A stretch of DNA of 60,343 nt. Source: Mannheimia haemolytica. GTDB lineage: Bacteria; Pseudomonadota; Gammaproteobacteria; Enterobacterales; Pasteurellaceae. The position numbers and the translations under genes are program-made. The notes under the pieces were generated by a model. It worked only from the letters and a program-made list of their open reading frames with translations. It searched no databases and had not been told where the DNA came from. Shown here in pieces: positions 1 to 6,251 of this stretch; position 1 is the stretch's first letter, and every line of letters begins with the position of its first letter. The stretch lies in the NCBI RefSeq assembly GCF_004342115.1, contig NZ_SMAC01000018.1:1-60343 (forward strand), written 5' to 3'.

Positions 1-7
1 ACGGATT

Positions 8-95
8 TGGGTGGAAAAGAATTTAAGCTCAAATTAATCTGACAGACACGGTAATTTAAAACGGGGGACTGTCAGATTAGGTTTGATCTTCTACA
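8..95. repeat. Left copy of an 88-bp terminal inverted repeat (possible IS end)
   Basis: These 88 bases are the exact reverse complement of 60256-60343 at the other end of the window. Inside is an 11-bp inverted repeat (35-45 and 69-79) spaced by 23 bases, with a run of five Gs beside it. The layout resembles the end of an insertion sequence, but no transposase is visible. Family not recognised. The match stops at 95, where unique DNA begins. Confidence 0.7.
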
Positions 96-122
96 TATAA
101 AATAAACCTATATCAATTAATA

Positions 123-172
123 AGCGGTCATTTCTCGCCAATTTTTTGCAAGGTGTTAAAAAAATGACCGCT
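123..172 (-). terminator. Inverted uptake-sequence pair, likely terminator
   Basis: Two 11-bp arms (123-133 and 162-172) contain the AGCGGTCA uptake-sequence core in opposite orientation, with a TTTTTTGCA stretch in the loop. It lies just past the stop of the lipoprotein gene on the minus strand, so it can fold as a transcription terminator as well as serve DNA uptake. Confidence 0.6.
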
Positions 173-185
173 CATACAATGAGAT

Positions 186-569
186 TTACCAGCAATAATA
201 GCAGTAACGCCAGCCTCTATACATATAGTCTCTATCGTAATTCCAACGAATTTCTTCAAGTTCTACTTGTGCCTTGTAATTTTGCCAAGCAAGCTTATAA
301 CAGGCTTGGAACATTGGGGCATTGACTTTTTCGGCATAGCGTTTCTTAAATGCTTTCTCTTCTTGTTCGGTTTGGCTAAGTGGCGGATTAAATTGTTGGT
401 ACATTAACTCCGCCGTTTCTACATCACATTGTTTGGCGAGCTGAACTTGCAAATCTTGTTCTGCCCGAATTTGCTTCGCTTTACGTTCAGCTTGTTGCTC
501 TGGAGTTAAAGTACAGCTACTTAACATAAGTGCGAGTGAAAAAATGCAGCCTAATTTGAGTGTTTTCAT
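186..569 (-). CDS. Small hypothetical lipoprotein
   Basis: 127 residues. The N-terminus is a lipoprotein signal peptide: Lys-rich start, hydrophobic core, then the lipobox L-S-S-C with Cys19 as the lipidated residue. The mature part is highly charged and probably helical up to about residue 110. The C-terminal tail is very rich in Tyr, Trp and Arg and contains two Cys. I do not recognise the family. It is probably anchored in the outer or inner membrane facing the periplasm. It lies downstream of the torD-like gene on the same strand but is separated by about 30 bases and could be cotranscribed. Confidence 0.75.
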   Translation of the reverse strand: MKTLKLGCIFSLALMLSSCTLTPEQQAERKAKQIRAEQDLQVQLAKQCDVETAELMYQQFNPPLSQTEQEEKAFKKRYAEKVNAPMFQACYKLAWQNYKAQVELEEIRWNYDRDYMYRGWRYCYYCW

Positions 570-598
570 TGCTGAATCCTCTAGTTGAAATTGGTGAT

Positions 599-1168
599 TT
601 ATTCTACCACTTCTAACTCACTTTCTTCAAGTTCATCAGCCATAGCACTAAGGGCATCACGGCTAAGTTGTGCGAGGGCTTTATAAAAACCATTGTCGAA
701 AGCTTCTATTTTTCCTAAGAATTTGCCTGCACAAGGTAGTAAAAATTGTTCGAATAATATTTTTTGAGCTAAGGCAGAATCGAGATTATCTTCGATCCAA
801 GATGCCGTGAGAAATAGTAACCCAATGTGATCGGCATTTTCTAATTCAGGCATTGCCCGCTCTTGTCTAAAAGCTACAAAATTATTAACTGATAATCCAT
901 AGGCTGAAATTGTTGGAGAAATAGCCCCATTTTCAGCAAAAAGCGCTTGATAGCTTGCTGCTAATTGCGTAGGGTTAGCATTCTTTTGTAAGAGAGTCAG
1001 CGCATTTTCACTTTGGCTATCCGTATTTAATGCCCAGACTTGGCGTAATCCTCCTTGGGCAAGCCAGTTAAATGTGCCAGCTAAAATAGGGTCGGTAGGG
1101 TGACGATAAAATAAGTTGCCAAACAAACGGCAAAGCAGGGAAAAATCGTTAATGGTAGTTTCGTTCAT
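599..1168 (-). CDS. TorD/DmsD-family cytoplasmic chaperone
   Basis: An all-helical protein of 189 residues from the ATG at 1168. An upstream ATG at 1213 would add 15 residues but run into the nfo promoter region. The sequence has the TorD/DmsD pattern: N-terminal FSLLCRLFGNLFYRHP segment, mid YQALF, and the helix-rich C-terminal half with a conserved acidic tail. Family members bind the twin-arginine leaders of molybdoenzymes (DMSO/TMAO reductase type) and help cofactor loading in the cytoplasm. No molybdoenzyme gene lies in this window, so the client is unknown. Divergent from nfo. Confidence 0.7.
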   Translation of the reverse strand: MNETTINDFSLLCRLFGNLFYRHPTDPILAGTFNWLAQGGLRQVWALNTDSQSENALTLLQKNANPTQLAASYQALFAENGAISPTISAYGLSVNNFVAFRQERAMPELENADHIGLLFLTASWIEDNLDSALAQKILFEQFLLPCAGKFLGKIEAFDNGFYKALAQLSRDALSAMADELEESELEVVE

Positions 1169-1226
1169 AATTTGAAATAGATAGAAAAAAGAATTGTTAG
1201 TATAGCAGAACACAAGAGAGGACTGA

Positions 1227-2072
1227 ATGAAATATATAGGCGCACACGTTAGTGCTTCAGGTGGGGTGGAAAATGCAGTTTTGCGTTCCGTAGAAATTGG
1301 TGCTAATGCATTTGCGTTATTTACTAAGAATCAACGTCAATGGCAGGCACCGGCATTAAAAGCCGAAACTATCGAAAAATTTAAGCGTTTTTGTAAAGTG
1401 CATCATTTTTCAGCAGAGCAAATCTTACCACACGATAGCTATTTGATTAATTTAGGAAATCCGGAAGCGGAGGCATTGGAGAAATCTCGTGTAGCATTTA
1501 TTGATGAGATGTCTCGAGCAAATCAATTAGGTTTAAAATTGTTGAATTTTCACCCGGGGGCGCATTTAAAGCAAATTTCCGAGCAAGATTGTTTGGCTAG
1601 AATTGCAGAATCGATCAATATTGCAGTTGAAAAAGTACCGAATGTTATTGCCGTGATTGAAAATACGGCAGGACAGGGTTCTAATTTAGGTTGGCATTTC
1701 GATCATTTGGCAACTATTATTGAGCAAGTTGAGGATAAAAGCCGAGTGGGGGTGTGTTTAGATACTTGTCACTTATTTTCTGCCGGCTATGATATTAGTT
1801 CTTATGAAAAGAGCGAGGCAGTATTTAATGATTTTAACCAAACGGTTGGTTTTCATTATTTAAGGGGAATGCACTTAAATGGTTCAAAAACACCATTAGG
1901 CAGCAGAGTGGATCGTCATCATACCTTAAGAGAAGGCACAATAGGAACCGAAGTGTTTGCATTTATTATGCAAAATATGCATTTTAACCATATTCCTATG
2001 ATTTTAGAGACAATTTCGCCTGAAATTTGGGCAGATGAAATAAAATTTCTACGCACATTGGAACTAAAATAG
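1227..2072 (+). CDS. nfo: Endonuclease IV (AP endonuclease)
   Basis: 281 residues, the usual family length. It cleaves the DNA backbone 5' to abasic sites in base-excision repair, using three zinc ions. Visible family motifs are [18 protein letters not shown], the [13 protein letters not shown] metal-binding block and the C-terminal [21 protein letters not shown] block, whose His and Asp residues bind zinc. The start ATG follows GAGAGGA by a few bases. A hairpin at 2094-2113 follows the stop. Ung, another base-excision repair enzyme, is nearby at 4 kb. Confidence 0.97.
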   Translation: MKYIGAHVSASGGVENAVLRSVEIGANAFALFTKNQRQWQAPALKAETIEKFKRFCKVHHFSAEQILPHDSYLINLGNPEAEALEKSRVAFIDEMSRANQLGLKLLNFHPGAHLKQISEQDCLARIAESINIAVEKVPNVIAVIENTAGQGSNLGWHFDHLATIIEQVEDKSRVGVCLDTCHLFSAGYDISSYEKSEAVFNDFNQTVGFHYLRGMHLNGSKTPLGSRVDRHHTLREGTIGTEVFAFIMQNMHFNHIPMILETISPEIWADEIKFLRTLELK

Positions 2073-2093
2073 GTTATACTGGTCTGAGTAGTG

Positions 2094-2122
2094 GGTCTAG
2101 CAGAGTCTAGACCTTATTTTGT
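2094..2122 (+). terminator. Probable nfo terminator
   Basis: A 7-bp stem GGTCTAG/CTAGACC (2094-2100 and 2107-2113) with a 6-base loop is followed by TTATTTTGTT. It lies 21 bases past the nfo stop. Confidence 0.5.
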
Positions 2123-2199
2123 TATCTTTTTTAATCTTTTAGAAGATTTAGTTAAGGAATTTACCGCTGTAATTGTTCTGGCGAGACGAGACATAAATT

Positions 2200-2772
2200 A
2201 TGAAAAAAAATCTTTTTGCAACAACCTTCAAGCCCGTATTTATTGCTTCTATTTTGTCTGTTTTTGGAGGGTATTCTTCCATTGCTGTAGCAAGTTTAAG
2301 TTCTAAACCGGCCACACCAAATCAAATCATTGCAAGTAAAGCAGAAAGATTAGCTAAGTCTTCTTCAGTATTTACCAATCGAGCAAATCTTCCAACTTCT
2401 TCCGCTCATACAGCGAATTATAGTGGTCGTATTAATAGTGTTTATCATAATTGGGTAGGGACACGCTATCGTTTAGGCGGCATAACAAAAGCAGGAATTG
2501 ATTGTTCCGCCTTTGTGCGTGAAGTAATGGGCAAAGCATTTAGTAAAGATATGCCTCGTTCAACTGCAGAACAACGCCATGTCGGGCATTCCATTTCAAA
2601 ATCTGATTTACGCCCAGGTGATTTAGTCTTTTTCCGTAAGAATAACCATGTAGGGGTTTATATTGGTAATGGTAAATTTGTACACGCTAGTTCAAGTAGA
2701 GGGGTAACCACCAGCTCATTGTCAGAAAGCTACTGGTCAAGAAACTACACACAATCTCGCCGTGTAATTTAA
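2200..2772 (+). CDS. NlpC/P60-family cell-wall endopeptidase
   Basis: 190 residues with an N-terminal signal sequence (about residues 1-31) and a C-terminal NlpC/P60 domain from about residue 75. The papain-like catalytic residues are visible: Cys102 in GIDCSAFV, His150 in NNHVGVYIGNG, and a third polar position around His162. Such enzymes cut peptide cross-links or stem peptides in peptidoglycan. The domain resembles Spr/MepS, but there is no lipobox, so this is probably a secreted periplasmic form. It stands alone between nfo and a convergent gene, with a terminator directly after. Confidence 0.88.
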   Translation: MKKNLFATTFKPVFIASILSVFGGYSSIAVASLSSKPATPNQIIASKAERLAKSSSVFTNRANLPTSSAHTANYSGRINSVYHNWVGTRYRLGGITKAGIDCSAFVREVMGKAFSKDMPRSTAEQRHVGHSISKSDLRPGDLVFFRKNNHVGVYIGNGKFVHASSSRGVTTSSLSESYWSRNYTQSRRVI

Positions 2773-2794
2773 TAAATTACAATTCCAAGATGAA

Positions 2795-2826
2795 AAGAAC
2801 ACTCACTTTTGCGAGTGTTCTTTTTT
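2795..2826 (+). terminator. Intrinsic terminator, NlpC/P60 gene
   Basis: The stem AAGAACACTC/GAGTGTTCTT with a loop around CTTTTG is followed by six or more Ts. On the minus strand the stem is followed by TTTT, so it may also stop the convergent UmuD-like gene. Confidence 0.85.
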
Positions 2827-2838
2827 AATTAAAAAAGT

Positions 2839-3297
2839 TTATGCTACGCGTTGCTTAGCTTGTGTAAATGCTCCACGAGTACGCATTTGATGAACCACAT
2901 TAGTAATTACACCTGCTATTTTTACTTCAGCCCAATCAGTAATTCTAAGATTTGATTCGCTCACATCTAATGAAAATAAAATTTTTTCAGCAATACCTTC
3001 CCCATTCTGAATTTCATTAAAGAATTGATAGAATTTATATTCCCCATCTTTTTCAAGCACCAATAGATCATTAACTAAATATTGGTTGGTCTGTTCTACA
3101 ATCAATAAATCGTCTAGTTCAATTCCCCACGCGATTAAATTTGGGTTTTTCACGTGGATAAAAAAAGTGTCTCTTGGGCGTTTGATACAAAGTGAGTTAA
3201 GATCGAGCTTTACAGAGCGGCTGCTATTGAAATCCCGATAAAGCGGAATCGGCTGATAAGCTGCCGTTTGATCTGAAATTTGTCTAATTGAAGCCAT
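2839..3297 (-). CDS. UmuD-like SOS protein lacking the protease dyad
   Basis: 152 residues from the ATG at 3297, which has GAGGA seven bases upstream. An upstream ATG at 3363 is rejected because the promoter and SOS box lie between. Residues 28-150 align well with E. coli UmuD, e.g. LDLNSLCIK for IDLNQLLIQ, DDLLIVE for GDLLIVD, DGEY for DGEF and GVITNVVHQMR for GVVIHVVKAMR. However, the position of nucleophile Ser60 is Asn53 and the general-base Lys97 is Tyr90. The Cys-Gly cleavage site is also absent. It cannot self-cleave by the known mechanism. No umuC or other Y-family polymerase is in the window. The fold assignment is good; the function is unknown. Confidence 0.7.
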   Translation of the reverse strand: MASIRQISDQTAAYQPIPLYRDFNSSRSVKLDLNSLCIKRPRDTFFIHVKNPNLIAWGIELDDLLIVEQTNQYLVNDLLVLEKDGEYKFYQFFNEIQNGEGIAEKILFSLDVSESNLRITDWAEVKIAGVITNVVHQMRTRGAFTQAKQRVA

Positions 3298-3312
3298 AGT
3301 AAAATCCTCTAT

Positions 3313-3328
3313 CTGTTTTTTTATACAG
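3313..3328 (-). promoter_or_regulatory. LexA-binding SOS box
   Basis: CTGT-N8-ACAG with an AT-only centre: a full match to the gammaproteobacterial LexA operator core. It lies directly downstream of the -10 hexamer of the UmuD-like gene and 16 bases before its start codon, where bound LexA would block transcription. Confidence 0.85.
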
Positions 3329-3359
3329 GGTATTTTACTGGCTAAAATACCAGTGTCAA
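3329..3359 (-). promoter_or_regulatory. Promoter of the UmuD-like gene with a palindrome in the spacer
   Basis: On the minus strand TTGACA (3354-3359) and TAAAAT (3332-3337) are 16 bp apart. The spacer and -10 carry a perfect 9-bp inverted repeat GGTATTTTA-N5-TAAAATACC (3329-3351), which could be a second operator. Confidence 0.7.
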
Positions 3360-3425
3360 CCATTATTTTGGAATTTTTTGTAAATTTAACCAGTGTTTTG
3401 ACCGCTTGTTATCCTTTAAAAAGCA

Positions 3426-3450
3426 ATAAAAAAGCACCCATAGGGTGCTT
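3426..3450 (-). terminator. Intrinsic terminator of grcA
   Basis: The 8-bp stem AAGCACCC/GGGTGCTT with a 3-base loop is followed on the minus strand by TTTTTTATT, 20 bases past the grcA stop. Confidence 0.9.
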
Positions 3451-3470
3451 CTTATGCTTAAAAGCTGTTA

Positions 3471-3854
3471 TTATAGGCTTTCAGTGAATGTACGAGTAAT
3501 AACATCGCGTTGTTGCTCAGGGGTTAATGAGTTGAAACGAACTGCATAACCTGAAACACGGATCGTTAATTGAGGATATTTCTCAGGGTTTTGAATCGCA
3601 TCTTCTAATGTTTCACGGCGTAAAACGTTTACGTTTAAGTGCTGACCACCTTCAACTTTAATCGTTGGTGCAACATTAACGGGTACTTCACGGTATGCGA
3701 TATCACCTAATTCGCTGATAGCAACAACTTGATCTTCTTCAAATCCTGCTTTTGCAGCTAAACAACGAGCTTCATTTTTAGCTTCGTCTAATAACCAGAA
3801 AGAGTTTAATAAGTTGCTGTTTGATGATTCTGTGATTTGTACACCTTTAATCAT
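3471..3854 (-). CDS. grcA: Autonomous glycyl radical cofactor GrcA
   Basis: 127 residues, the normal length. It is a spare glycyl-radical domain that docks on pyruvate formate-lyase when the enzyme's own C-terminus is damaged by oxygen, restoring activity. The C-terminal motif RVSGYAVRF with radical Gly102 is intact, as is the [10 protein letters not shown] segment. A strong AGAGGAGAT ribosome-binding site precedes the ATG. A TATAAT-like -10 lies about 30 bases upstream, and the AT-rich palindrome TTCAAATAAATTTGAA lies further up. It has its own terminator. Confidence 0.95.
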   Translation of the reverse strand: MIKGVQITESSNSNLLNSFWLLDEAKNEARCLAAKAGFEEDQVVAISELGDIAYREVPVNVAPTIKVEGGQHLNVNVLRRETLEDAIQNPEKYPQLTIRVSGYAVRFNSLTPEQQRDVITRTFTESL

Positions 3855-4012
3855 TTTGATATCTCCTCTAAGATTGAAATTATAAAAAAATTTTAAAAAT
3901 TCAAATTTATTTGAAGTTATTGTACCCCTTTTTAGATAAAAAGCGATAAAAATTTAACCATTTTTAGACATGATTGAGTTGGTTGGGTAAAAAATATACA
4001 CTTGGTGGTTTT

Positions 4013-4702
4013 ATGAAAACTTGGACAGAAGCTTTAGGCGAAGAAAAACAAAAAGCGTATTTTCAACAAATTTTACAATATGTACATAACGAACGATTAG
4101 CCGGCAAAGTCATCTATCCTCCGCAAAACGAGGTGTTTAGTGCTTTTGCCTTAACCGAATTTAGTGACGTGAAAGTAGTAATTTTAGGGCAAGATCCTTA
4201 TCACGGCCCAAATCAAGCCCACGGATTAGCCTTTTCAGTTAAACCGCCGGTTGCCCCGCCACCTTCTCTGGTCAATATGTATAAAGAATTATCTGAAGAT
4301 ATTGAAGGATTTCAAATTCCACCGCATGGCTATTTAATTGACTGGGCAAAACAAGGGGTATTTATGTTAAACACTAGCTTAACGGTTGAGCAAGGTAGAG
4401 CCGGTTCGCATTCACAAATTGGTTGGGAAATTTTTACCGATAAAGTGATCGCACAATTAAATCAACACCGTGATAATTTAGTCTTTCTACTTTGGGGAAG
4501 CCACGCTCAGAGAAAGGGGCAATTTATCGATCGTAATCGCCATTGTGTGTTAGCTTCTCCGCACCCATCACCACTTTCCGCATATCGTGGATTTTTTGGT
4601 TGTAAACATTTTTCTAAAGCCAATAACTACTTGATTTCTCAAGGAATATCCCCAATTAATTGGCAATTATCAGTAGACGTTAGTTATTCTTCAACACATT
4701 AG
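4013..4702 (+). CDS. ung: Uracil-DNA glycosylase
   Basis: 229 residues from the ATG at 4013, preceded by GGTGG. An upstream ATG at 3974 would add 13 atypical residues. It removes uracil from DNA. The family 1 motifs are complete: [18 protein letters not shown] with catalytic Asp61, [11 protein letters not shown], and the leucine-loop motif [18 protein letters not shown]. It is followed by qmcA after 15 bases, so the two may be cotranscribed. Confidence 0.97.
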   Translation: MKTWTEALGEEKQKAYFQQILQYVHNERLAGKVIYPPQNEVFSAFALTEFSDVKVVILGQDPYHGPNQAHGLAFSVKPPVAPPPSLVNMYKELSEDIEGFQIPPHGYLIDWAKQGVFMLNTSLTVEQGRAGSHSQIGWEIFTDKVIAQLNQHRDNLVFLLWGSHAQRKGQFIDRNRHCVLASPHPSPLSAYRGFFGCKHFSKANNYLISQGISPINWQLSVDVSYSSTH

Positions 4703-4717
4703 TTTAAGGAGCAAACG

Positions 4718-5638
4718 ATGAATTTTGATTTACCGATTGTTAGTATTGCATTTGTTGTGCTTGTTTTAGTTGCATTAAGTTCGACTATTAAAATTGTGCC
4801 ACAGGGCTATCATTGGACAGTAGAACGTTTTGGTCGTTATACTAAAACGCTAAGCCCGGGGTTGAACATTGTCGTACCTTTTATTGATCGTATTGGGCGA
4901 AAAATGAATATGATGGAGCAAGTTTTAGATATTCCATCGCAAGAGGTTATTTCACGTGATAATGCAAGTGTTGCGATTGATGCTGTATGTTTTGTTCAAA
5001 CAGTTGATGCTCGCCGAGCTGCCTATGAAGTGAATCATTTAGAGCAAGCAATTGTTAATTTAACCATGACAAATATGCGTACCGTGCTCGGCTCTATGGA
5101 TCTAGATGATATGCTCTCTCAGCGTGATTTAATTAACGGTAGATTACTTTCCATTGTCGATGAGGCGACTAATATTTGGGGAGTAAAAGTCACCCGTATT
5201 GAGATTAGGGATGTTCGTCCACCGAAAGAGCTGGTTGCGGCAATGAACGCTCAAATGAAAGCTGAGCGTAATAAACGTGCTGATATTCTTGAAGCAGAAG
5301 GGATTCGACAAGCTGAAATTCTGCGGGCTGAAGGGGAAAAACAATCTCGTATTTTAAAAGCAGAAGGTGAAAGACAAGAAGCATTCTTACAGGCAGAAGC
5401 TCGTGAACGAGCCGCAGAAGCGGAAGCTAAAGCCACTCAAATGGTTTCTGAAGCAATTGCTAAAGGCGATACTACAGCGATTAACTATTTTATTGCACAA
5501 AAATACACCGAAGCTTTGAAAGAAATAGGTTCTTCAGATAACAGTAAAGTTGTACTTATGCCGTTAGAAGCTGGAAATTTGATTGGTTCTGTTGCTGGTA
5601 TTGCTGAAATTTTAAAAAGCAATAAAACAAGCTCATAG
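4718..5638 (+). CDS. qmcA: SPFH/band-7 membrane protein, QmcA-like
   Basis: 306 residues. One N-terminal membrane helix (about 5-25) is followed by the SPFH/prohibitin domain (about 30-180, starting [18 protein letters not shown]) and a long coiled coil of [16 protein letters not shown]-type repeats (about 190-260). Family members form large ring-like membrane assemblies linked to membrane microdomains and protease control. The gene directly downstream encodes an NfeD protein, the usual partner. Confidence 0.9.
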   Translation: MNFDLPIVSIAFVVLVLVALSSTIKIVPQGYHWTVERFGRYTKTLSPGLNIVVPFIDRIGRKMNMMEQVLDIPSQEVISRDNASVAIDAVCFVQTVDARRAAYEVNHLEQAIVNLTMTNMRTVLGSMDLDDMLSQRDLINGRLLSIVDEATNIWGVKVTRIEIRDVRPPKELVAAMNAQMKAERNKRADILEAEGIRQAEILRAEGEKQSRILKAEGERQEAFLQAEARERAAEAEAKATQMVSEAIAKGDTTAINYFIAQKYTEALKEIGSSDNSKVVLMPLEAGNLIGSVAGIAEILKSNKTSS

Positions 5639-5673
5639 CCTAAAACCGGATTAATTGAGTATATGGAGGGAGT

Positions 5674-6111
5674 ATGGACTGGTTTTTTAATTGGATTGGC
5701 TGGAGCATATTAGGCTTTGTACTACTTGCATTAGAATTAGTATTACCGGGTGTCTTTATTATGTGGTGGGGATTTGCCTCGCTTATTCTTGCTTTCATCG
5801 TTGCACTTTTTACATTAGGGCAAGCGTTACAAATTGCGTTATTTGCGATAATTGCGACTATTTTTAGTCTTATTTGGTGGAAATATCAGCATGGAAAAGA
5901 CAAGAAAGAGGATCAGAGCAGTTCCCTTAACTCTCGAGAGCATGCTATGCTAGGAGCTCAAGGCTTTGTGGTTGAAATCTTACCTAATGGCATCGCTCGA
6001 GGAAAATTTGGTGATACGACTTGGCGTGTTATAGGTAATAATTTACAAGTAGCAGATAAGATTGAAGTCCAGAAAGTGGAGGGAATTACCTTATTTGTCC
6101 GTAAGCAATAA
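5674..6111 (+). CDS. NfeD-family membrane protein (YbbK/QmcA partner)
   Basis: 145 residues. Two or three hydrophobic helices (about 5-75) are followed by a C-terminal OB-fold-like domain (about 90-145, ending GITLFVRKQ). This is the short NfeD1b type without the ClpP-like protease domain. Such proteins are encoded next to SPFH proteins and are thought to assemble with them. It starts after GGAGGGAGT, a strong ribosome-binding site, 35 bases after qmcA. Confidence 0.88.
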   Translation: MDWFFNWIGWSILGFVLLALELVLPGVFIMWWGFASLILAFIVALFTLGQALQIALFAIIATIFSLIWWKYQHGKDKKEDQSSSLNSREHAMLGAQGFVVEILPNGIARGKFGDTTWRVIGNNLQVADKIEVQKVEGITLFVRKQ

Positions 6112-6143
6112 GTTTTTTCTTATTTAGTCATAGAACACTAAAC

Positions 6144-6175
6144 AAAAACCTTGAACAGTTGTTCAAGGTTTTTTC
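6144..6175 (+). terminator. Intrinsic terminator after the NfeD gene
   Basis: The stem AAAACCTTGAAC/GTTCAAGGTTTT with the loop AGTT is followed by more Ts. A near-perfect hairpin. Confidence 0.92.
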
Positions 6176-6178
6176 TCT

Positions 6179-6234
6179 CAAGCGGTTGAAAATAGAGTGA
6201 AATTTGCAAATTTTCACCCTAAATTAACCGCTTG
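6179..6234 (-). terminator. Inverted uptake-sequence pair after ssa1
   Basis: CAAGCGGTT (6179-6187) and AACCGCTTG (6226-6234) are the outer arms. A second nested palindrome around TTTGCAAATTTTCAC lies between them. It sits just beyond the ssa1 stop and can form a hairpin on the minus strand. Confidence 0.6.
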
Positions 6235-6251
6235 TGTCCCACCATAATAAG

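Noticed and set aside
2091-2306. 71-codon ORF upstream of and overlapping the NlpC/P60 gene
   Set aside because: It overlaps the clear signal peptide region of the real gene in another frame and covers the nfo terminator; no family signal.
3890-3920. TTCAAATAAATTTGAA upstream of grcA as an FNR site
   Set aside because: It does not contain TTGAT-N4-ATCAA, and its centre lies too close to the -10 for class II activation.
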